Positions 1-12,119 of a stretch of 64,000 nt of DNA are shown here, in pieces; the first letter of the stretch is position 1; every line of letters starts with the position of its first letter. This DNA comes from Actinernus sp. WN-2022 (lineage: Eukaryota > Cnidaria > Anthozoa > Actiniaria > Actinernidae). A program made the translations under genes and the position numbers. Below the pieces are notes generated by a model. It was not told where the DNA came from. It saw only the letters and a program-made list of their open reading frames with translations, and searched no databases. The stretch covers positions 1 to 64,000 of the forward strand of contig JAOWCC010000431.1 of the NCBI GenBank assembly GCA_030867875.1, written 5' to 3'.

Positions 1-2775
1 GGTAAGCTATCCAGCTTATAGACAAAACTGCCACAGCAATGAAGCTATTTACATCACAAACAGATTTGAGAAACTCTAGGATTTCGATGAGAGTTTCAGT
101 AACGTTGAAGAAGACGTCAGTAATCAAAACGTTTCTGACGTTACCGAAAGCACTTCTAACACTAATAACAGGTTGAAGATTGTATTGTATTCTTGACGAG
201 AAGCGCTACATTTCATTCCTAACAATAAATGTCAGTTTCAAGAAATTGACAACAAAATCAAGGGTGAAATTTACGTGATTTTGATGCAAGGGCCCAATTA
301 CAAATATGACCACAAAAAATAGGAATCCTGTCAGAGGGGATGATTTTGATATATGACATTCATTTATACCTGCTGGCATTAAAGGGTAAAACGTAATTAA
401 GATGAACAAGATGATCACTTTTTGGCCAACAAAATTCTTTTCTGCACTCATTCTACTCCCCGTAGCTCATAATGTGATTTTAGCAATAGTACAAGTTACA
501 CCTTGAAACAATCGTCTGATGATAAGGAATCATTTGCGCCTGCTAAAATTGTGATCACACCCTCGTGTAAAAATATCGTAAATTTCGTCTTCGATTTCAC
601 TGGTCAATTTCATGAAATCAACACTACTTGTTAGTAGCACAATGTGGCGCTCGCCATGCATATTGTAATCGCACCACAAGTCTAAAAAATATGGTACAGT
701 TTCAAAATATATTTACATATTATGCCGTCCGGGCCCTTTTTGCCTGACGCGGCCCATATTATATTGATCTAAAGTCACCCTCAAAATGAATGTTTACATG
801 CGCTTGACTCGCATTAATTATTCGATATTTGCATGCAGGAAGTCAGTTCTTTGACGCTACGAAAAACAACTGAATATAGTCCGGCAAACAAAAAAGTAAG
901 GGCTCAAGAAGGCACTACATATCTTAAGTTGGTCCATTGACGAGAGATGCCAAAATAAATAATTATACATGCATGTACTTTCCTATTTAGACCAGATTCA
1001 GTTTGAGAAGATGGATATAAATTGTGTTGATTTTTTTTTTTAAATAAAGTACGTAGTGGAGTCTAAATATGAGTTGATGCATGGAGGTGCACGTATTAGT
1101 GATCGAACTGCTGTTTTAAATAGCATAACCGTTTGATAGCCTGTATGTGTACTCAATGCCCAGGTATATGTGTAATCAATAGGATACCAATGCTTTCCCT
1201 AATACAGTCAATCAGCATGGAATTAGAAATCTAATTTTGTGGAATAAATTAGATTTTTGATTCGGGTAGAATCTTTAACCCCCTCACTTGCATGCTTAAA
1301 TAAATATTTATCTTACATGCAACTGTTCAGTTACTATGTTGCTGATTCGTGAAGCGGATCCTGGATTGGGGTTGGATTGGTTCGAAAGGGGGATTCGATC
1401 ATGGTAACTTCTTTGTCAGTTTTCTTTATAAAATGGAGGGAAAGAATGAGAGAAATGGGTCGACCGAACCTCCGGCTTTCACCCCTGTATCAGCCGGAAG
1501 ATTCCGCTACACGTAGAGACAATTTTGGAGGAAGCAGCTGAGGTTTTCATTGGGCCGGAGCCTTGTGCTGAGAATACGTGGATATAAAGCAGGATATATT
1601 GTTGATACGAGTCGAGTGTTAAGTACTAGACGGGTGCATTGTACACTGGTGGGACTGGAGCACTGCCAACAGTTCCTTCATTTCTGTCTTCATGGTGCCG
1701 ATATCAGACTCCAGCGTCTTGTTAGATGTCTCTAATTCCTCGGCAATCTGTAAGTTACAAAGACTGAGCTTAGTAGTGTAGGAATACGCCTTAAGCCCCG
1801 GCTTAAGCCCCGGTCAACCGAGAACGAGACATGGGGAATACGAATTGACGGTTATAAAGAGAGTTAGTTAGGTTAGCTCAACTCTACTGAAGCGACTTAC
1901 TCTCGTTTGACCGACATCACATAATTAGAAATAAAAACCTTTATAACCTGGGCTCCTGTTATAACTCATAGACGCAACACATCAATAACTATTTTACAAT
2001 TCCCATGTAATTGTTGTAGAATCGATTTTAATGGGCTTATAGGTACTTTAAGGTAAAACATGCCCAAACTCTTCTAATTTTTCGGAACTATATACCGTCT
2101 TATTCATTTTATTTGATCCGTCCCCAATTTGAACCCTTTCACAAACCCTGCACTTTCACATGCTTCAACCCTCTTCCTCCCCCCAGGGTCCAAAATCAAC
2201 CAGCAACATTGATTTGGTGGAGACAAGAGACTCTAAATCAGGCTTACCTTTTCTAGTGTTTTTCAAGTTTGTCTCTTTTTCTTCTGCGACATCTGTTAGC
2301 AGCAAGTTTGTTTCTTTCTCGACGAAGACGACGCCTCTCCTCTTCATACGGAGTGAGCTAATTATGAATCAGAAAGGAATGGTTGGAGAAAATAGCCAGT
2401 TATGAAGTATAAGGAACCTGAAAAATATCCTTTGATTACGAACAAAAAAAGTATTTTGCGAAAAAGGGTCTAACTGAGCTCTGATCAGCGGTTTGTTAAG
2501 CTACACAGTCCAGAGACATTAAGTAAATATGAGGTGGACAATTCGTATATCTATAAATGATTCGTAGTGCTCTTTTCTGTATTCGTTCAAGATAAATGTT
2601 TAAATATTCGGGTAGGCTGACTATACTTGGTTAAATAGCGGTGAGAATCTTTTTTTTGAAATATTTTCATTCGATTTATCAGGTTTAATGTGTTTTACTT
2701 GACTCGGGTTCCCTGTGGTAAATAGTTGAAACACTTCAAAGCTTCATATCACCATGTTTCACCGAACAGATTTTT
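1..2775. other. No supported gene
   Basis: AT-rich sequence with only short ORFs on both strands and no recognisable domain. Two overlapping opposite-strand ORFs near 2160-2405 are low complexity (Ser/Thr/Lys-rich) and are not supported. Confidence 0.6.
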
Positions 2776-3255
2776 TCATTGCAGACAGATAACCATACCA
2801 ATCACATTGTAGTTCAATGATTCAGAAAGGTAACCATGCCAACCATATTGTAGTCCAACCGCAAAATCATATTCTGTGACATTGAGAATACAGTGGTGGA
2901 AAAGGACATAAGGGAGAGCACTGATTGGTAATGACCAAAAGTGAGTAATCTCAAAGTTAACATAGTGTACTTGGTTTGCTTTTAGTAGGCCTTGTGAGGG
3001 GATTTCACAGAGTTTTTCCGTTGTGTTTGTGCTTTCAGACACAGGAAAAAATTCTTCAATGAAATCCTTGAAATCCTGCAGTTTGCATTCTTTTACCCTG
3101 CTCAACCTATTAGGATGTGTTTTTGTCACTTTAAAGCAACGGCTTGAGTGCAAATCACCGCTCTTGGTTGTAGGGGGGACCCCTTGTCCATTACCCAGCA
3201 TGCAATTGGAGGTGGGAGCAGGAAAATGTGGTCGAGTGAAATGCAGTGTAAACAT
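2776..3255 (-). CDS. Unrecognised 159-codon ORF, possible gene remnant
   Basis: An ATG-initiated minus-strand ORF of 159 codons, long for this AT-rich background, which is the only reason to list it. I recognise no domain. The middle is acidic and Ser/Thr-rich and the C-terminal third is hydrophobic and aromatic. A second open frame overlaps it at 3126-3320, so an old coding remnant with a frameshift is possible. No convincing promoter or splice sites frame it. It could equally be a chance ORF. Confidence 0.2.
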   Translation of the reverse strand: MFTLHFTRPHFPAPTSNCMLGNGQGVPPTTKSGDLHSSRCFKVTKTHPNRLSRVKECKLQDFKDFIEEFFPVSESTNTTEKLCEIPSQGLLKANQVHYVNFEITHFWSLPISALPYVLFHHCILNVTEYDFAVGLQYGWHGYLSESLNYNVIGMVICLQ

Positions 3256-3621
3256 CGGCGTGGTTTGTTAATTAAATTATGAACTACTGTACACTCGTCT
3301 TCACTCATGTCCTGACTCATGTGGAGTTCTAGAACAAATCATCTAGTAATTTCTGGCTACCTGTGTGATCCTAGGGTACCCGGGCTTACTTTAAGTCGCT
3401 CGTGTTCTGACTCGTGGAGTTTTAGATGAGATCAACTGTGTCAGCGTACTTTCGCATCTGATTGTGCGTTGTAATAGGCAAATAAGCAAGTATCTTAGAT
3501 CGTCGGCGTTACAAAACATACGCCGGAGTTCAAGCTGCGAGCAGCTTCTTGTTAATTAATAAATTACATTATATACTTGTCTATACTGAGATACTCAACT
3601 AGTTTGTATTTTTTATTTTAG

Positions 3622-4258
3622 AAACTACAAAGACGACTTGATAGTTTAGAAGATGTAAACTGTGACCCTGAAGCTAAAGAGAAAATAAGGAAGGTGCTCA
3701 CAAAAGAATACACCAGCTCGGATGAAAGTGATGTGTCTGAAAATGAGGATGATGGCAGTTTGACCTTGAAAGGGTATCTCATAAGGGGCCGACCATTTGA
3801 CTTTTGAGGGGGGGGGGGGGGGGGGGGGGGGTGGGTGTTTTTGAAAAAAAATAACCTGCAAGCCAACGGTGGCGAAAAAAAATATCCTGCAAGCGGAAAA
3901 GCTTTGTTCTGGCTCCGCTTTTTTCGCAAAAAAAAATTCGTGCAACAACACTGCTAAAGAAAAAAAAATCGACCACAGACAAGAACACCCACCCCCCCTC
4001 AAAAGTCAAATGGTCGGCCCCTAAAGAAGCTGCCATGGGAAAGACCTTCTTTAAGGAAAAATTAAGAAAAACTTGATGAGAAGTATCTGGAAAGTTTGCC
4101 TGTCAGGAGTAGGCGTGGAATTCTTCCTAGAAGGATCCACTCTATGCCTTCTTCTAGGCCATTTCCGAACATTCCATTCACATGGGCAGCAAGACAACCA
4201 GCTGCAGCATCTTTTACTCATTCAACACCTATTACTCATTCAACACCTTAATAATTAA
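3622..4258 (+). pseudogene. Acidic exon of an unrecognised transposon-associated gene, interrupted by a MITE
   Basis: The exon starts after a polypyrimidine-AG acceptor (AG at 3620-3621) and reads KLQRRLDSLEDV..., then an acidic block (SSDESDVSENEDDG), then a basic/Trp segment ending KKLPWERPSLRKN. The 237-bp MITE at 3785-4021 sits between LKGYLI and KKLPW. MITE plus one 3-bp duplication is 240 bp, so removing it keeps the frame. A TAA follows RKN in that frame. After it the frame reads on with an Arg/Pro/Ser-rich tail containing SSRPFPNIPFTWA, so the exon has one nonsense codon or indel. The order (Lys-rich start, acidic DG block, K-x-x-W-x-R motif, PxxxxPxWA tail) matches the exon at 50674-51201. 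Function unknown. Confidence 0.45.
3785..4021. mobile_element. PIF/Harbinger-like MITE, copy 1
   Basis: Terminal inverted repeats start GGGGCCGACCATTTGACTTT and are mirrored at the right end. The element is flanked by a 3-bp TAA duplication (3782-3784 and 4022-4024). A TWA target duplication is typical of PIF/Harbinger. It has no coding capacity. The left end holds a G run of about 30 bases, far longer than in the second copy at 33714-33938; otherwise the two copies are nearly identical, which suggests recent mobility. Confidence 0.8.
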
Positions 4259-4277
4259 TAGTTAATTACCTACAGTA

Positions 4278-4627
4278 GAGTAAGGGCACTTAACCCGTGA
4301 TACATATAGAATGATTCCATTTAACCCGTGAAATCGATAGCGAGATCATTATGGGTACGTAGTAATACTTAGTAACAGATTGTGTTATCCTTTATTCTCA
4401 AATGAGACTGGTCTATTCTTTGATTATTTCCTCTTGTTTTGTATATCAGGCACTAGTACTGAGTACTAAGCACTATTACACAGTAACTATTAGTTAGTGT
4501 TTCACGTGTTAAATGGAATCACTCTATTAATCTAATACACATTATTTTAGTAGACTCTAATTCCATTGTTTTCTTTTGTTCCGTACAGACTATTAGATTT
4601 TGCTTCACAGGTTAAGTGCCTTCACTC
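4278..4627. mobile_element. MITE with two nested inverted-repeat pairs, TA target
   Basis: The ends form an imperfect inverted repeat (left GAGTAAGGGCACTTAACC, right GGTTAAGTGCCTTCACTC) flanked by TA. A second inverted pair lies inside (ATTCCATTTAACCCGTGAAA near 4314 against TTTCACGTGTTAAATGGAAT near 4499). Both pairs contain a TTAACC(C)GTGA-like core. No ORF. TA flanks suggest a Tc1/mariner-type origin. Confidence 0.6.
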
Positions 4628-4726
4628 TATGTGGATTATATTTTTTATAATTGATAAGTGTTGTATTTTTTAATGGTGTTGAATTCAAATACACTTAATG
4701 TTAATGTACAGAATCATCATTGTTTG

Positions 4727-5022
4727 ATATACAACTATTCCAAAAATCGTTGTCTCTGCCGAAAGCAACAATCAAGAAGCTGTCGCCCACATAGGGCATT
4801 GGGACTTTCTCCTTATTCATTTATTCATTAGTAGCCATTTTGGAAACATGCATTTTCAAATGGCCGAATAGTTCCAAATGATTGTTATTCAACGCTATCC
4901 AAGTAGCACAGATCAATAAATTAATTAGGAGATTCCCAAAGTCCTTTGCGATCGTCAGCTTCTTGCTTGTTGCTTTTGGCCGGCCAGACGCCCAGACAAT
5001 GATTTTTGGAATAGGTGTATAT
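4727..5022. mobile_element. MITE with long terminal inverted repeats, TA target
   Basis: The left end reads ATATACAACTATTCCAAAAA and the right end is its near-perfect reverse complement. Inverted similarity continues inward (CAAGAAGCTG against CAGCTTCTTG; GGGACTTTCTCC against GGAGATTCCC), giving arms of about 90 bp. TA lies at both borders. Noncoding. Confidence 0.65.
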
Positions 5023-6304
5023 CTAATTCATAAATCGTTCTTAAGTTGACATGGTGGTGACTGTTTGCTGCATTAGCATATGGTTCAATATCAACTTGTT
5101 TTATTGTCAGAACTATTTGAAGATTATATATATAACTAAATACGTTAATGTTCTTTACTTATAATCACAGTTTATATAGCTGGACATTTTCTTGAATGTA
5201 TATTGTCATTAAAGAAATTTTATTTATGAGAACAATTTATTGTATTTATAGGTTGTCTTGTAATTCAAAAATAAAAACAATTGTAATTGAGTTTTAGTTC
5301 TGGTGAGTAATGAAAAGGGGCAAAAAACGCGAATGATTATATATCACTTTCAGGGAAAATAATATGTACTTCGATATACGGTTTCTTTATATAAAAACCG
5401 CCGAATTATTTGAGGAATAAAAAAAGGATGCACTTTAAGCAACATTTACGCTTTATTGAATAATTGAAATCCTGGATTTAAGTCTGCTTTCAGCAACGTT
5501 TACGCTTGCTTTAAGTACCTTTACGCTGAGTATTTTTAGTTCATTAAGTTTTTGGTTTGGATTAACACTCTAATTAATATAATTACACTTTTAATTATAA
5601 CCAGTCAAAATTAAATAACTAGAACTCTGTGTTTGGAACTCTTTCTGCTTGACACAAAAAAACGGTCTTCCACCTGTTACTCTCTTGTGGTGTGTGCATG
5701 TGCTCCACCAGTTATTAGGAGCATGGCACATTTTGTGTAAGCTGAAGTGATAATGTCCTTGTGTAAAACATTCCAATGCCCAAATGATGCCCGAATAGCT
5801 GAAGGGCAACATCAAGTCAATGTCAACGTGAAGCATGCTTGGTTGCCATGAATGTGTATCAAGAAATCCTAGTGTACAATTACATGTACTTGTCAAATAA
5901 GGCTTTTTGTCATACTGAAGGCTTTGCCATGCATGCAGGTATAGAGGCCTAAGTTTGCATTTAAAAAATTATTGCGGACTTGGAAGTGAAACGAACAATC
6001 TGGGTATTTAGTTGGCATCATAACGATGGACCATTAGAAAAGTGACAGGGGTGGGGGATGGCAAAGGCCAAACAAATTGCAAAATAACTTGTTCAGTTTA
6101 TAGCAAACAAGTGAGTATAAAATATTTTGCAGTGGATGGAGGGAATGAAATAAAAAAAATATTCATGTTTTATATAACTTTAATAATCAAGGATAATTAC
6201 TATTAGTTAGCCATTGGCTACCTATGTTTGGTGCCCAATATGTGTTTCTTTAAATAAATGTCTCCTTTTATTGTTTTTGGTATTCTTTGATTTGTACTTT
6301 ATAG
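5023..6304. other. No supported gene
   Basis: AT-rich intronic or intergenic sequence. A minus-strand 101-codon ORF at 5591-5896 has no recognisable feature. Confidence 0.5.
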
Positions 6305-6649
6305 GAAGATGCAGTAGTAGATGTCAATGTTGTCCCGGAGCTCCTGAAACCCAACCTTGACAAGGTTGACCTCGAATCTCTGAGGAAAGATATCAAGAAG
6401 TATTTTGAGGGCTCCAGGCTCTTTACAAGTGATGTCAAGAAGGAATGGACAACACTTCTTGAGTCTTCAAACAAGCTGTGGATCATTGGAGAGAAACCAC
6501 AGACATGGCCACTACAAGATCTTGTGGTAATAAAAGAACGGCAATTAGCTGAATCAACTAATGCAGTTGGTTTCTTGGGGGAATGTCCAGCTGGAGTCCC
6601 AGAAGATGTTGATGAGATGGTCATGAACCAAGTTGCTCCGATTCGAGAG
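6305..6649 (+). CDS. Internal exon of an unrecognised gene
   Basis: A fully open 115-codon exon in phase 0, starting after TTTATAG and ending at CGAGAG before GTACAA. It begins EDAVVDVNVVPELLKPNLDK and includes KVDLESLRKDIKKYF and RLFTSDVKKEWTTLL. The composition is that of real protein: charged, helical, with regularly spaced hydrophobics. It joins in frame to the exon at 7782, so these are probably the last two exons of one transcript. I do not recognise the fold. Its setting among transposons suggests an element-encoded or element-derived protein, but that is inference. Confidence 0.55.
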
Positions 6650-7781
6650 GTACAATCATGTAATATATAATGTTTTTAACTATCATAATTATAATAATTA
6701 TACAGTGTAACTACATGTACGTATTCATAATGGCTGAAATATTACTATGAAGCATTAAAACCTTATTTATAATCATACTGGTATATACTTTTTCTGATTC
6801 AATAAAAACATTTATGAGAATGTTTACTATTTTTGTTTCATAAATGCAATATAAAGTGGGAAAATTATGTTTTTTCATCACTTTTAATGAAAATATCAAG
6901 CTCAACATTTTCCATACATGTACATTGTACATCGTAAAATTTCAACAATTTGGAATTTTCTGCATCAGTTCTTGCCACATGCCACGTATGCATGGCTCGA
7001 GTGAAATGATTTCCGATGCTATCTTCAACTTCTGCTCAGTCAGGGCATTTTTGCTGCTTTTGGATGGTTCCCCTTTACAAGTTGAATAGGTACAATGTAG
7101 GCTAACAAAGTTTCTAGCTTAAAATTTTACAAGGAAGTTTGAAGTTATCGCCTTTGATAGTATTATTAAACAGTGAGGCCATTTTCATTCAAGGAATTCA
7201 CTGAAAAACTATTTTCCACATGCCAAAGAGGTCAATAATTATAGTCTTGCTGTGAAACTCCCTACTGAAATATTGCTGAAACCACCTCAGAAGATTAATA
7301 AGTATGTCAGTTAGTTTTGTAGCCTTGTATCATCAATTATGTTGTAACCTCCCTGTACAAAAGCAATTTTAATTGACACCTGTTGCAGTTTTAGCTTTGT
7401 CTTACCATTTCACCACCTTTGTGTATTTGGTTATAATGTTTATTATTACGAAATAAAATCATTAAACTCATGATCAGCCACATATATTCTCATTGTCAGT
7501 CAGACTTCAATGCTCTACTTATTTTCCTGACTTATTTGGCTTTTTGTCTATTTTCAGTCTCAAAATTTAAGCTTCTACATTGTTTGTTTACAAAACTTGC
7601 AGGCGATTCCTGAGCTGGCAAGACCAAAAAATCTTGCCTGCATAGCAACCAATTAAATTACAGGATTCAGAGTTATATTGCCTACTCACTGAGCTACCAT
7701 CTAATTATTAATGATAATTATTGAAATGGACTGTAAAAAACATATCTGGTACTACATGTACATGTTGTTCTTTATGTACAG

Positions 7782-8102
7782 ATATATACAGGCCCCTACA
7801 GACGACCATATAATGTTTCAGAAGTCTCCGACTATGAGGGTGTCAAGGTTGGTACTACTGTTGCAGTTAATTTGGATGGTTACAAGCCACCAAATATTGC
7901 AACAGTAGTAGAAGTACAGGGGAATACTTTCAAGGTACAATGTCTGAAAGGGAGCTACAGAAGGAAATGGGTGCCTTGGCCAGGAAGGCAACATGATGAA
8001 ATCCCCAAAGAAAGTGTCATATATTATGGATTTAATCTCCAAGATGGCAAGCTCTCAAAGGAATCTGCAAAGTTCCTTAGAAGAAGATACAAGGATTTGT
8101 AA
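7782..8102 (+). CDS. C-terminal exon with an SH3-like beta-barrel segment
   Basis: The exon opens after an ATGTACAG acceptor in phase 0 and runs 106 codons to TAA. It contains VGTTVAVNLDGYKPPNIA, then VVEVQGNTFKVQCLKGSYRR and KWVPWPGR. This pattern of alternating strands with a basic, Trp-containing loop resembles the SH3-like barrels of tudor/BAH/chromo-type modules, and similar C-termini are, from memory, frequent in cnidarian transposon-linked proteins. It ends in a basic helix (KESAKFLRRRYKDL). Joined to 6305-6649 it is the 3' end of the gene. The domain call is by pattern only. Confidence 0.5.
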   Translation: MYTGPYRRPYNVSEVSDYEGVKVGTTVAVNLDGYKPPNIATVVEVQGNTFKVQCLKGSYRRKWVPWPGRQHDEIPKESVIYYGFNLQDGKLSKESAKFLRRRYKDL

Positions 8103-9529
8103 AATAATATATTATTTTGTTCTTAAAGAATACTACTAAGTCAGTATTAATGGTTTTGCATGCCCATGTTTATGTTTAAACAATAGAACACTGTTACTGT
8201 CGCCATTTTCTTACAGCAGAAAAATGCTGATCCCAATTGTTTCCTTTCCTGTTTAATACTCGGTAAAGCTATGTGCATATATAACCAAGGGTGGTACAGT
8301 TTAGCACAGGCTGCTGTACCAGGTAACAAGCCCCTACTATTATTCAAAGACTACAGCAAGTTCTTTAAATTAATAAACGTCCCCAATTATTATGAAGAAA
8401 GAGTTTGGAAACAAGGCCAACGGCTTTACTTCCCTGCCTAAGATGTACCCAGGATTTGAACGCACAATTTCCTGCATTCATGATTGGCGGTGTACCACCT
8501 GAGCTATCTGGCTGTGCAAAGCATTTAAACCTACATTCAGTGTTGTCCTCAGTCATTTCCCAAAGCAGTGTTCTTGATCATTAATAATCATATTCTATTT
8601 TTGTTATTAATGTATGCAAACAGTTCAGTGGGATTATATGCATCCAAAAGTCAGCATATCTGAGGTGATGCAAGATGGTTTTACCTCTGTAAGTCTGTTA
8701 ATTACATTTTTACCGTGCTTCTTAGGCTGGCAAATTGTTTTTCCTTTACCAGCTGGTTAGCATTTTTATAATCATTCAAAGTTACTTAATATCAAACAGC
8801 GGTAAAGTGCACTGAGGAACACAGTGACATGGACACACTGAGGAGAGCACTGACATACATGTATGTAGCTTAAATGGGGTCTAGGTAATAAGTTAGCTAC
8901 CATACACTGAATCCAAATTTGGCTGTGGCTTATTTGCATAATGTTGAAGTTCGATATTTTCAGGAGAATAACTCATGCGATTGATTGTAAAGGTAATGTG
9001 CGTGCATTTAATGTTTATAAGTTTGGAGATAAAACATTAAACTCTTCTGACTTTATCGAGGTTTAACATTCGTAAACAACAAAAACAAAAACGAGGCTAG
9101 TCAGGCCAAACTGCCTATTTCTGATATGTAGTAAATAATTCTGAGCTGCGATAACTTTAAAGGGATCCCTGACTGAAAAACCATATGCATGTTTGCCCTG
9201 AACTGTTCCTCATGGATGCCTTAATATTGCACATTAATTGTTAGTATGCCATTTATGGACTGGTTTCCTGCACAACAACCTCATTTGAATTTTCCTGGGC
9301 ATTGCCATCTTGGATCCTTAGTGACGTTTCATGGTTGCTCTACTGTCAAGAAACAATACGTTTTTGTTCTTTGGCAAATGTTTTTCCACCATGTAAATAC
9401 CATAAAACGTTGCAGTAATCAAAGTTATAAAGTTACATTAATTACCCTCAGTCCAGTGTTATGTAAATTATAAAGTAATACTCGGAAATGTCCAATGTGT
9501 CACATTGTGGTAAACAGTAGTTGACATGT
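8103..9529. other. No supported gene
   Basis: AT-rich sequence after the stop of the previous exon. Short ORFs on both strands only. Confidence 0.5.
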
Positions 9530-9690
9530 TCCAACTTCTTTTTACTCTTATTCAGTTCAGGGTCTGTCATGCAGCTCTTAGATTAGATAACTGTATTATA
9601 GAAAAAATTCTCAGAAATTTCTCTTATTATGTTGAGGGTCTAATGCCACTTAGATTATACCATATAATGGGAAGAAGTAGTTGAAAATTT
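9530..9690. repeat. Diverged outlier copies of the 87-bp satellite
   Basis: Two degenerate units share the phrases CTTATTCRGTTCAGGGTCT, CTTAGATTATA and GGGAAGAAGTAG with the array at 10860-11590. They show that the repeat family once spread over at least 2 kb here. Confidence 0.55.
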
Positions 9691-10518
9691 CCAACAACTG
9701 CATCCCAATATTGTTGTGAAAATTTCAAACACATCAAATATATCACTCCTTTTGATTTGGAACTTTTTAAAAACTCTATTTTGGTTGAAAATCGAAGGCG
9801 TAGAAAATAGCTGAATCTGAAGCCCCGCCTCTTCAACAAGTAGCGAGCACTTGGCCAATCATTTCTCATCACAGTTTAACTATGTCAAGATTTCCCGCCA
9901 ATGTTGATTTCTTCCGAGTAAAGCTACTCGCCTATAGTCAGTTCTAGTTTTCTTGTGTGACTTTAAAAATAGGAAAGACAAGACAAAGCCAAGGGGAACG
10001 GAAGCACAAAGACATCAAAGGCCTTGAATGCCTGTGACAGCGATTTGCAGCCGTCTGAAACAGCTAGCACGAGATCGTGGTGTTGGCTAGTCATCGTCCA
10101 ACTTTTGTATGTTTCTATCTAAGCTTTCTTGGAAACAAATCTTCTCTCGGTTGGCCCCTATCAATTTTTCTTTATGTTCAGATGTGGACTTGTCCACTGA
10201 CGGCACTGTCTGAAACCCATGTCGGGATTTGTCGACTCGTAGTCGTATGCATTGTTTGGCCTTGTTTTGCTTTTCATTTGGCTAGGTTCACTTTCGTTAC
10301 GTGCGAGTGAGCACTTGGCATGTGTTAATTGATCTGCTGTCAGTGTCAATCAAAAAGAACCCTTTACTTCCGGTTAAAAGCAGTTTTTGATATTGCTACC
10401 AAAAAGTACATTTCTGTGGGAAAACATGTACCCCTCTTTTCAATTTTGAAGGTATCCGTCCCATGCCTACACGGCTAAATATTTATCCAAGATGGTTCCT
10501 ATCCACGATTTGAGGTGA

Positions 10519-10642
10519 AAGTTAGCCGAGGCCGTCAGAAAGTATCCCGTACTCTATGACAAAAGTTGCCCTGTCTTCAAGGATGAATTGAAGGAAAAAA
10601 TAGCTTGGGATGATGTTGCTAAAAGCACAGGACTCGAGAATG
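10519..10642 (+). pseudogene. MADF-domain exon fragment
   Basis: The translated exon reads KLAEAVRKYPVLYDKSC, then VFKDELKEKIAWDDVAKSTG, and ends at a GTAAGT donor (intron from 10643). This is the first half of a MADF domain, a Myb/SANT-related DNA-binding fold of the Adf-1 family: hydrophobic helix, R-x-Y-P-x-L-Y-D and the A-W-x-x-V/I-A signature. An upstream ATG at 10492 is in frame but a TGA lies between (10516-10518), so the start is broken or lies elsewhere. MADF domains occur both in host regulators and in Harbinger-type accessory proteins. The expected second half is not evident downstream, where a satellite and a transposon end intervene. Confidence 0.6.
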
Positions 10643-10859
10643 GTAAGTGGTCCTGTTCTCGTTTCTGCTCATTTGAATGATTCGCTTGGCATAAAAGATA
10701 ACGGAAAAGTTTAGTTTATTAACTCCGACGAAAACCTTCGCACTTCGTTGCAAAACACTAAGTACATTTTGTATCCTGTCCCAATCTTGGAAAAGCACTA
10801 CACATGTGCATGCGTGCATCATGTTTCTTGCACTTGCGTTACACGTGTGAACCAGCCTT

Positions 10860-11590
10860 AAATTAGTGGTCTAATGCTGCTCTTATATTAGCTGCGGTTA
10901 CACTATGACTACCCCAGATAAAGTCGTTTACCCAGTAAAACTGGCCCCAATAAAATCCATCTGAAGTTTGAATTTACCTGGGTACAGCGGATTCTAACCA
11001 CATCATGGAAAGAAGTAGTCTCTTGACTACTTATATACTTTATTCGGTTAAGGGTCTAACACCACTCTTAGATTATAATGACATGGGAAGAAGTAGGTGG
11101 AAATCTTTGACTACTTTTACCCTTATTACGTTAAGGGTCTATAATGCTGCTCTTATATTATAACCACAATATGGAAAGTAGTTGTAAGATATTTTCTTAG
11201 ATTATAGATCGTAGATATAATCTAAACTTAGATTATACTACAAACTTAGATTATAACTACATTATGGGTTTTGACCCTTATTCGGTTCAGGGTTTAATGC
11301 TACTCTTAGCTTATAACCACATTAAGAGTTGTTGTCGTCAGAAATTTCCGACTACTTTTGACCCTTATTCGATTCAGGGTTTAATGCTGCTCTTAGATTA
11401 TAACCACATTATGGGAAGAAGTAGTCGGAAATTTCCGACTACTTTTGACACTTATTCGGTTCAGGATTTAATGCCGCACTTAGATTATAACCACATTATG
11501 GGAAGAAATAGTCGGGAATTTCCAACTACTTTTGACCCTTATTCGGTCAGGGCCTAATGGCACTAGTAAATTATAACCAGATTAGTTTAA
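10860..11590. repeat. 87-bp tandem repeat with internal palindrome
   Basis: Four well-conserved units start at 11269, 11356, 11443 and 11530, exactly 87 bp apart, with degenerate units upstream to about 10860. Each unit runs TTTTGACCCTTATTCGGTTC, then CTTAGATTATAACCACATTA, and ends in an inverted repeat centred on GGAAATTTCC. At 11421-11442 this is a perfect 22-bp palindrome. Because 87 is a multiple of three, a 97-codon ORF spans the array; I treat it as a by-product of the period. Confidence 0.8.
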
Positions 11591-11854
11591 GAAGTAGTTA
11601 TATCTTTTTTACTTCCATCTTGTATATAGTGTTAAAAATGCATGCTGTATTGCATAAACTATACTGTTTTTAATAAAATATTTTTAGTATTTTGATTTAG
11701 TGTTTTTGGTAACAAAAACAGGTTATAGATATTTAGTGTACCACTTTTGAGTAGAATAGGAAGATTTAAGCGAGTATGTCCAATATTTTACCAACAATCG
11801 CCTACTTTAGAATATCTGAACTTAAAAAATTACGTGTTTGAAGTAATAACTTGT

Positions 11855-12103
11855 ACACCGTTTCGACCTACCACTTTCGGTAAACGAAATCGGTGACACT
11901 ACCACTTTCGGTAAAACGAAATCGGTGACTACCACTTTCAGTAAAACGAAAGCTGACTCTACCACCTTCGGTAAAACGAGTTTGGTGTTAAAACGTATGG
12001 AGTTCACCGAACGAAAATTAGCACATATGGTTACCGAATATTCGTTTTACCGAACCACATTCGGTACCGCATACGGTTGAAAAACGTTTGACAGGAACTG
12101 TAC
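11855..12103 (+). mobile_element. Right end of a Tc1-like nonautonomous element with subterminal array
   Basis: Four units of about 31 bp built on ACCACTTTCGGTAAAACGAA and ATCGGTGACT are followed by CGGTTGAAAAACGTTTGACA and GGAACTGTA. This is the same order as the right end of the element at 32369-34624. No matching left terminus is visible upstream, so this is a truncated copy. Confidence 0.65.
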
Positions 12104-12119
12104 ATGTGCGTCTTTTCCC

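Noticed and set aside
3646..4036. Proline-rich minus-strand ORFs of 85-118 codons
   Set aside because: They read through the G run and A runs of a MITE; the same shadow ORFs recur in the copy at 33714.
11264..11557. 97-codon ORF with 29-residue repeats
   Set aside because: Produced by the 87-bp satellite period; no other sign of coding.
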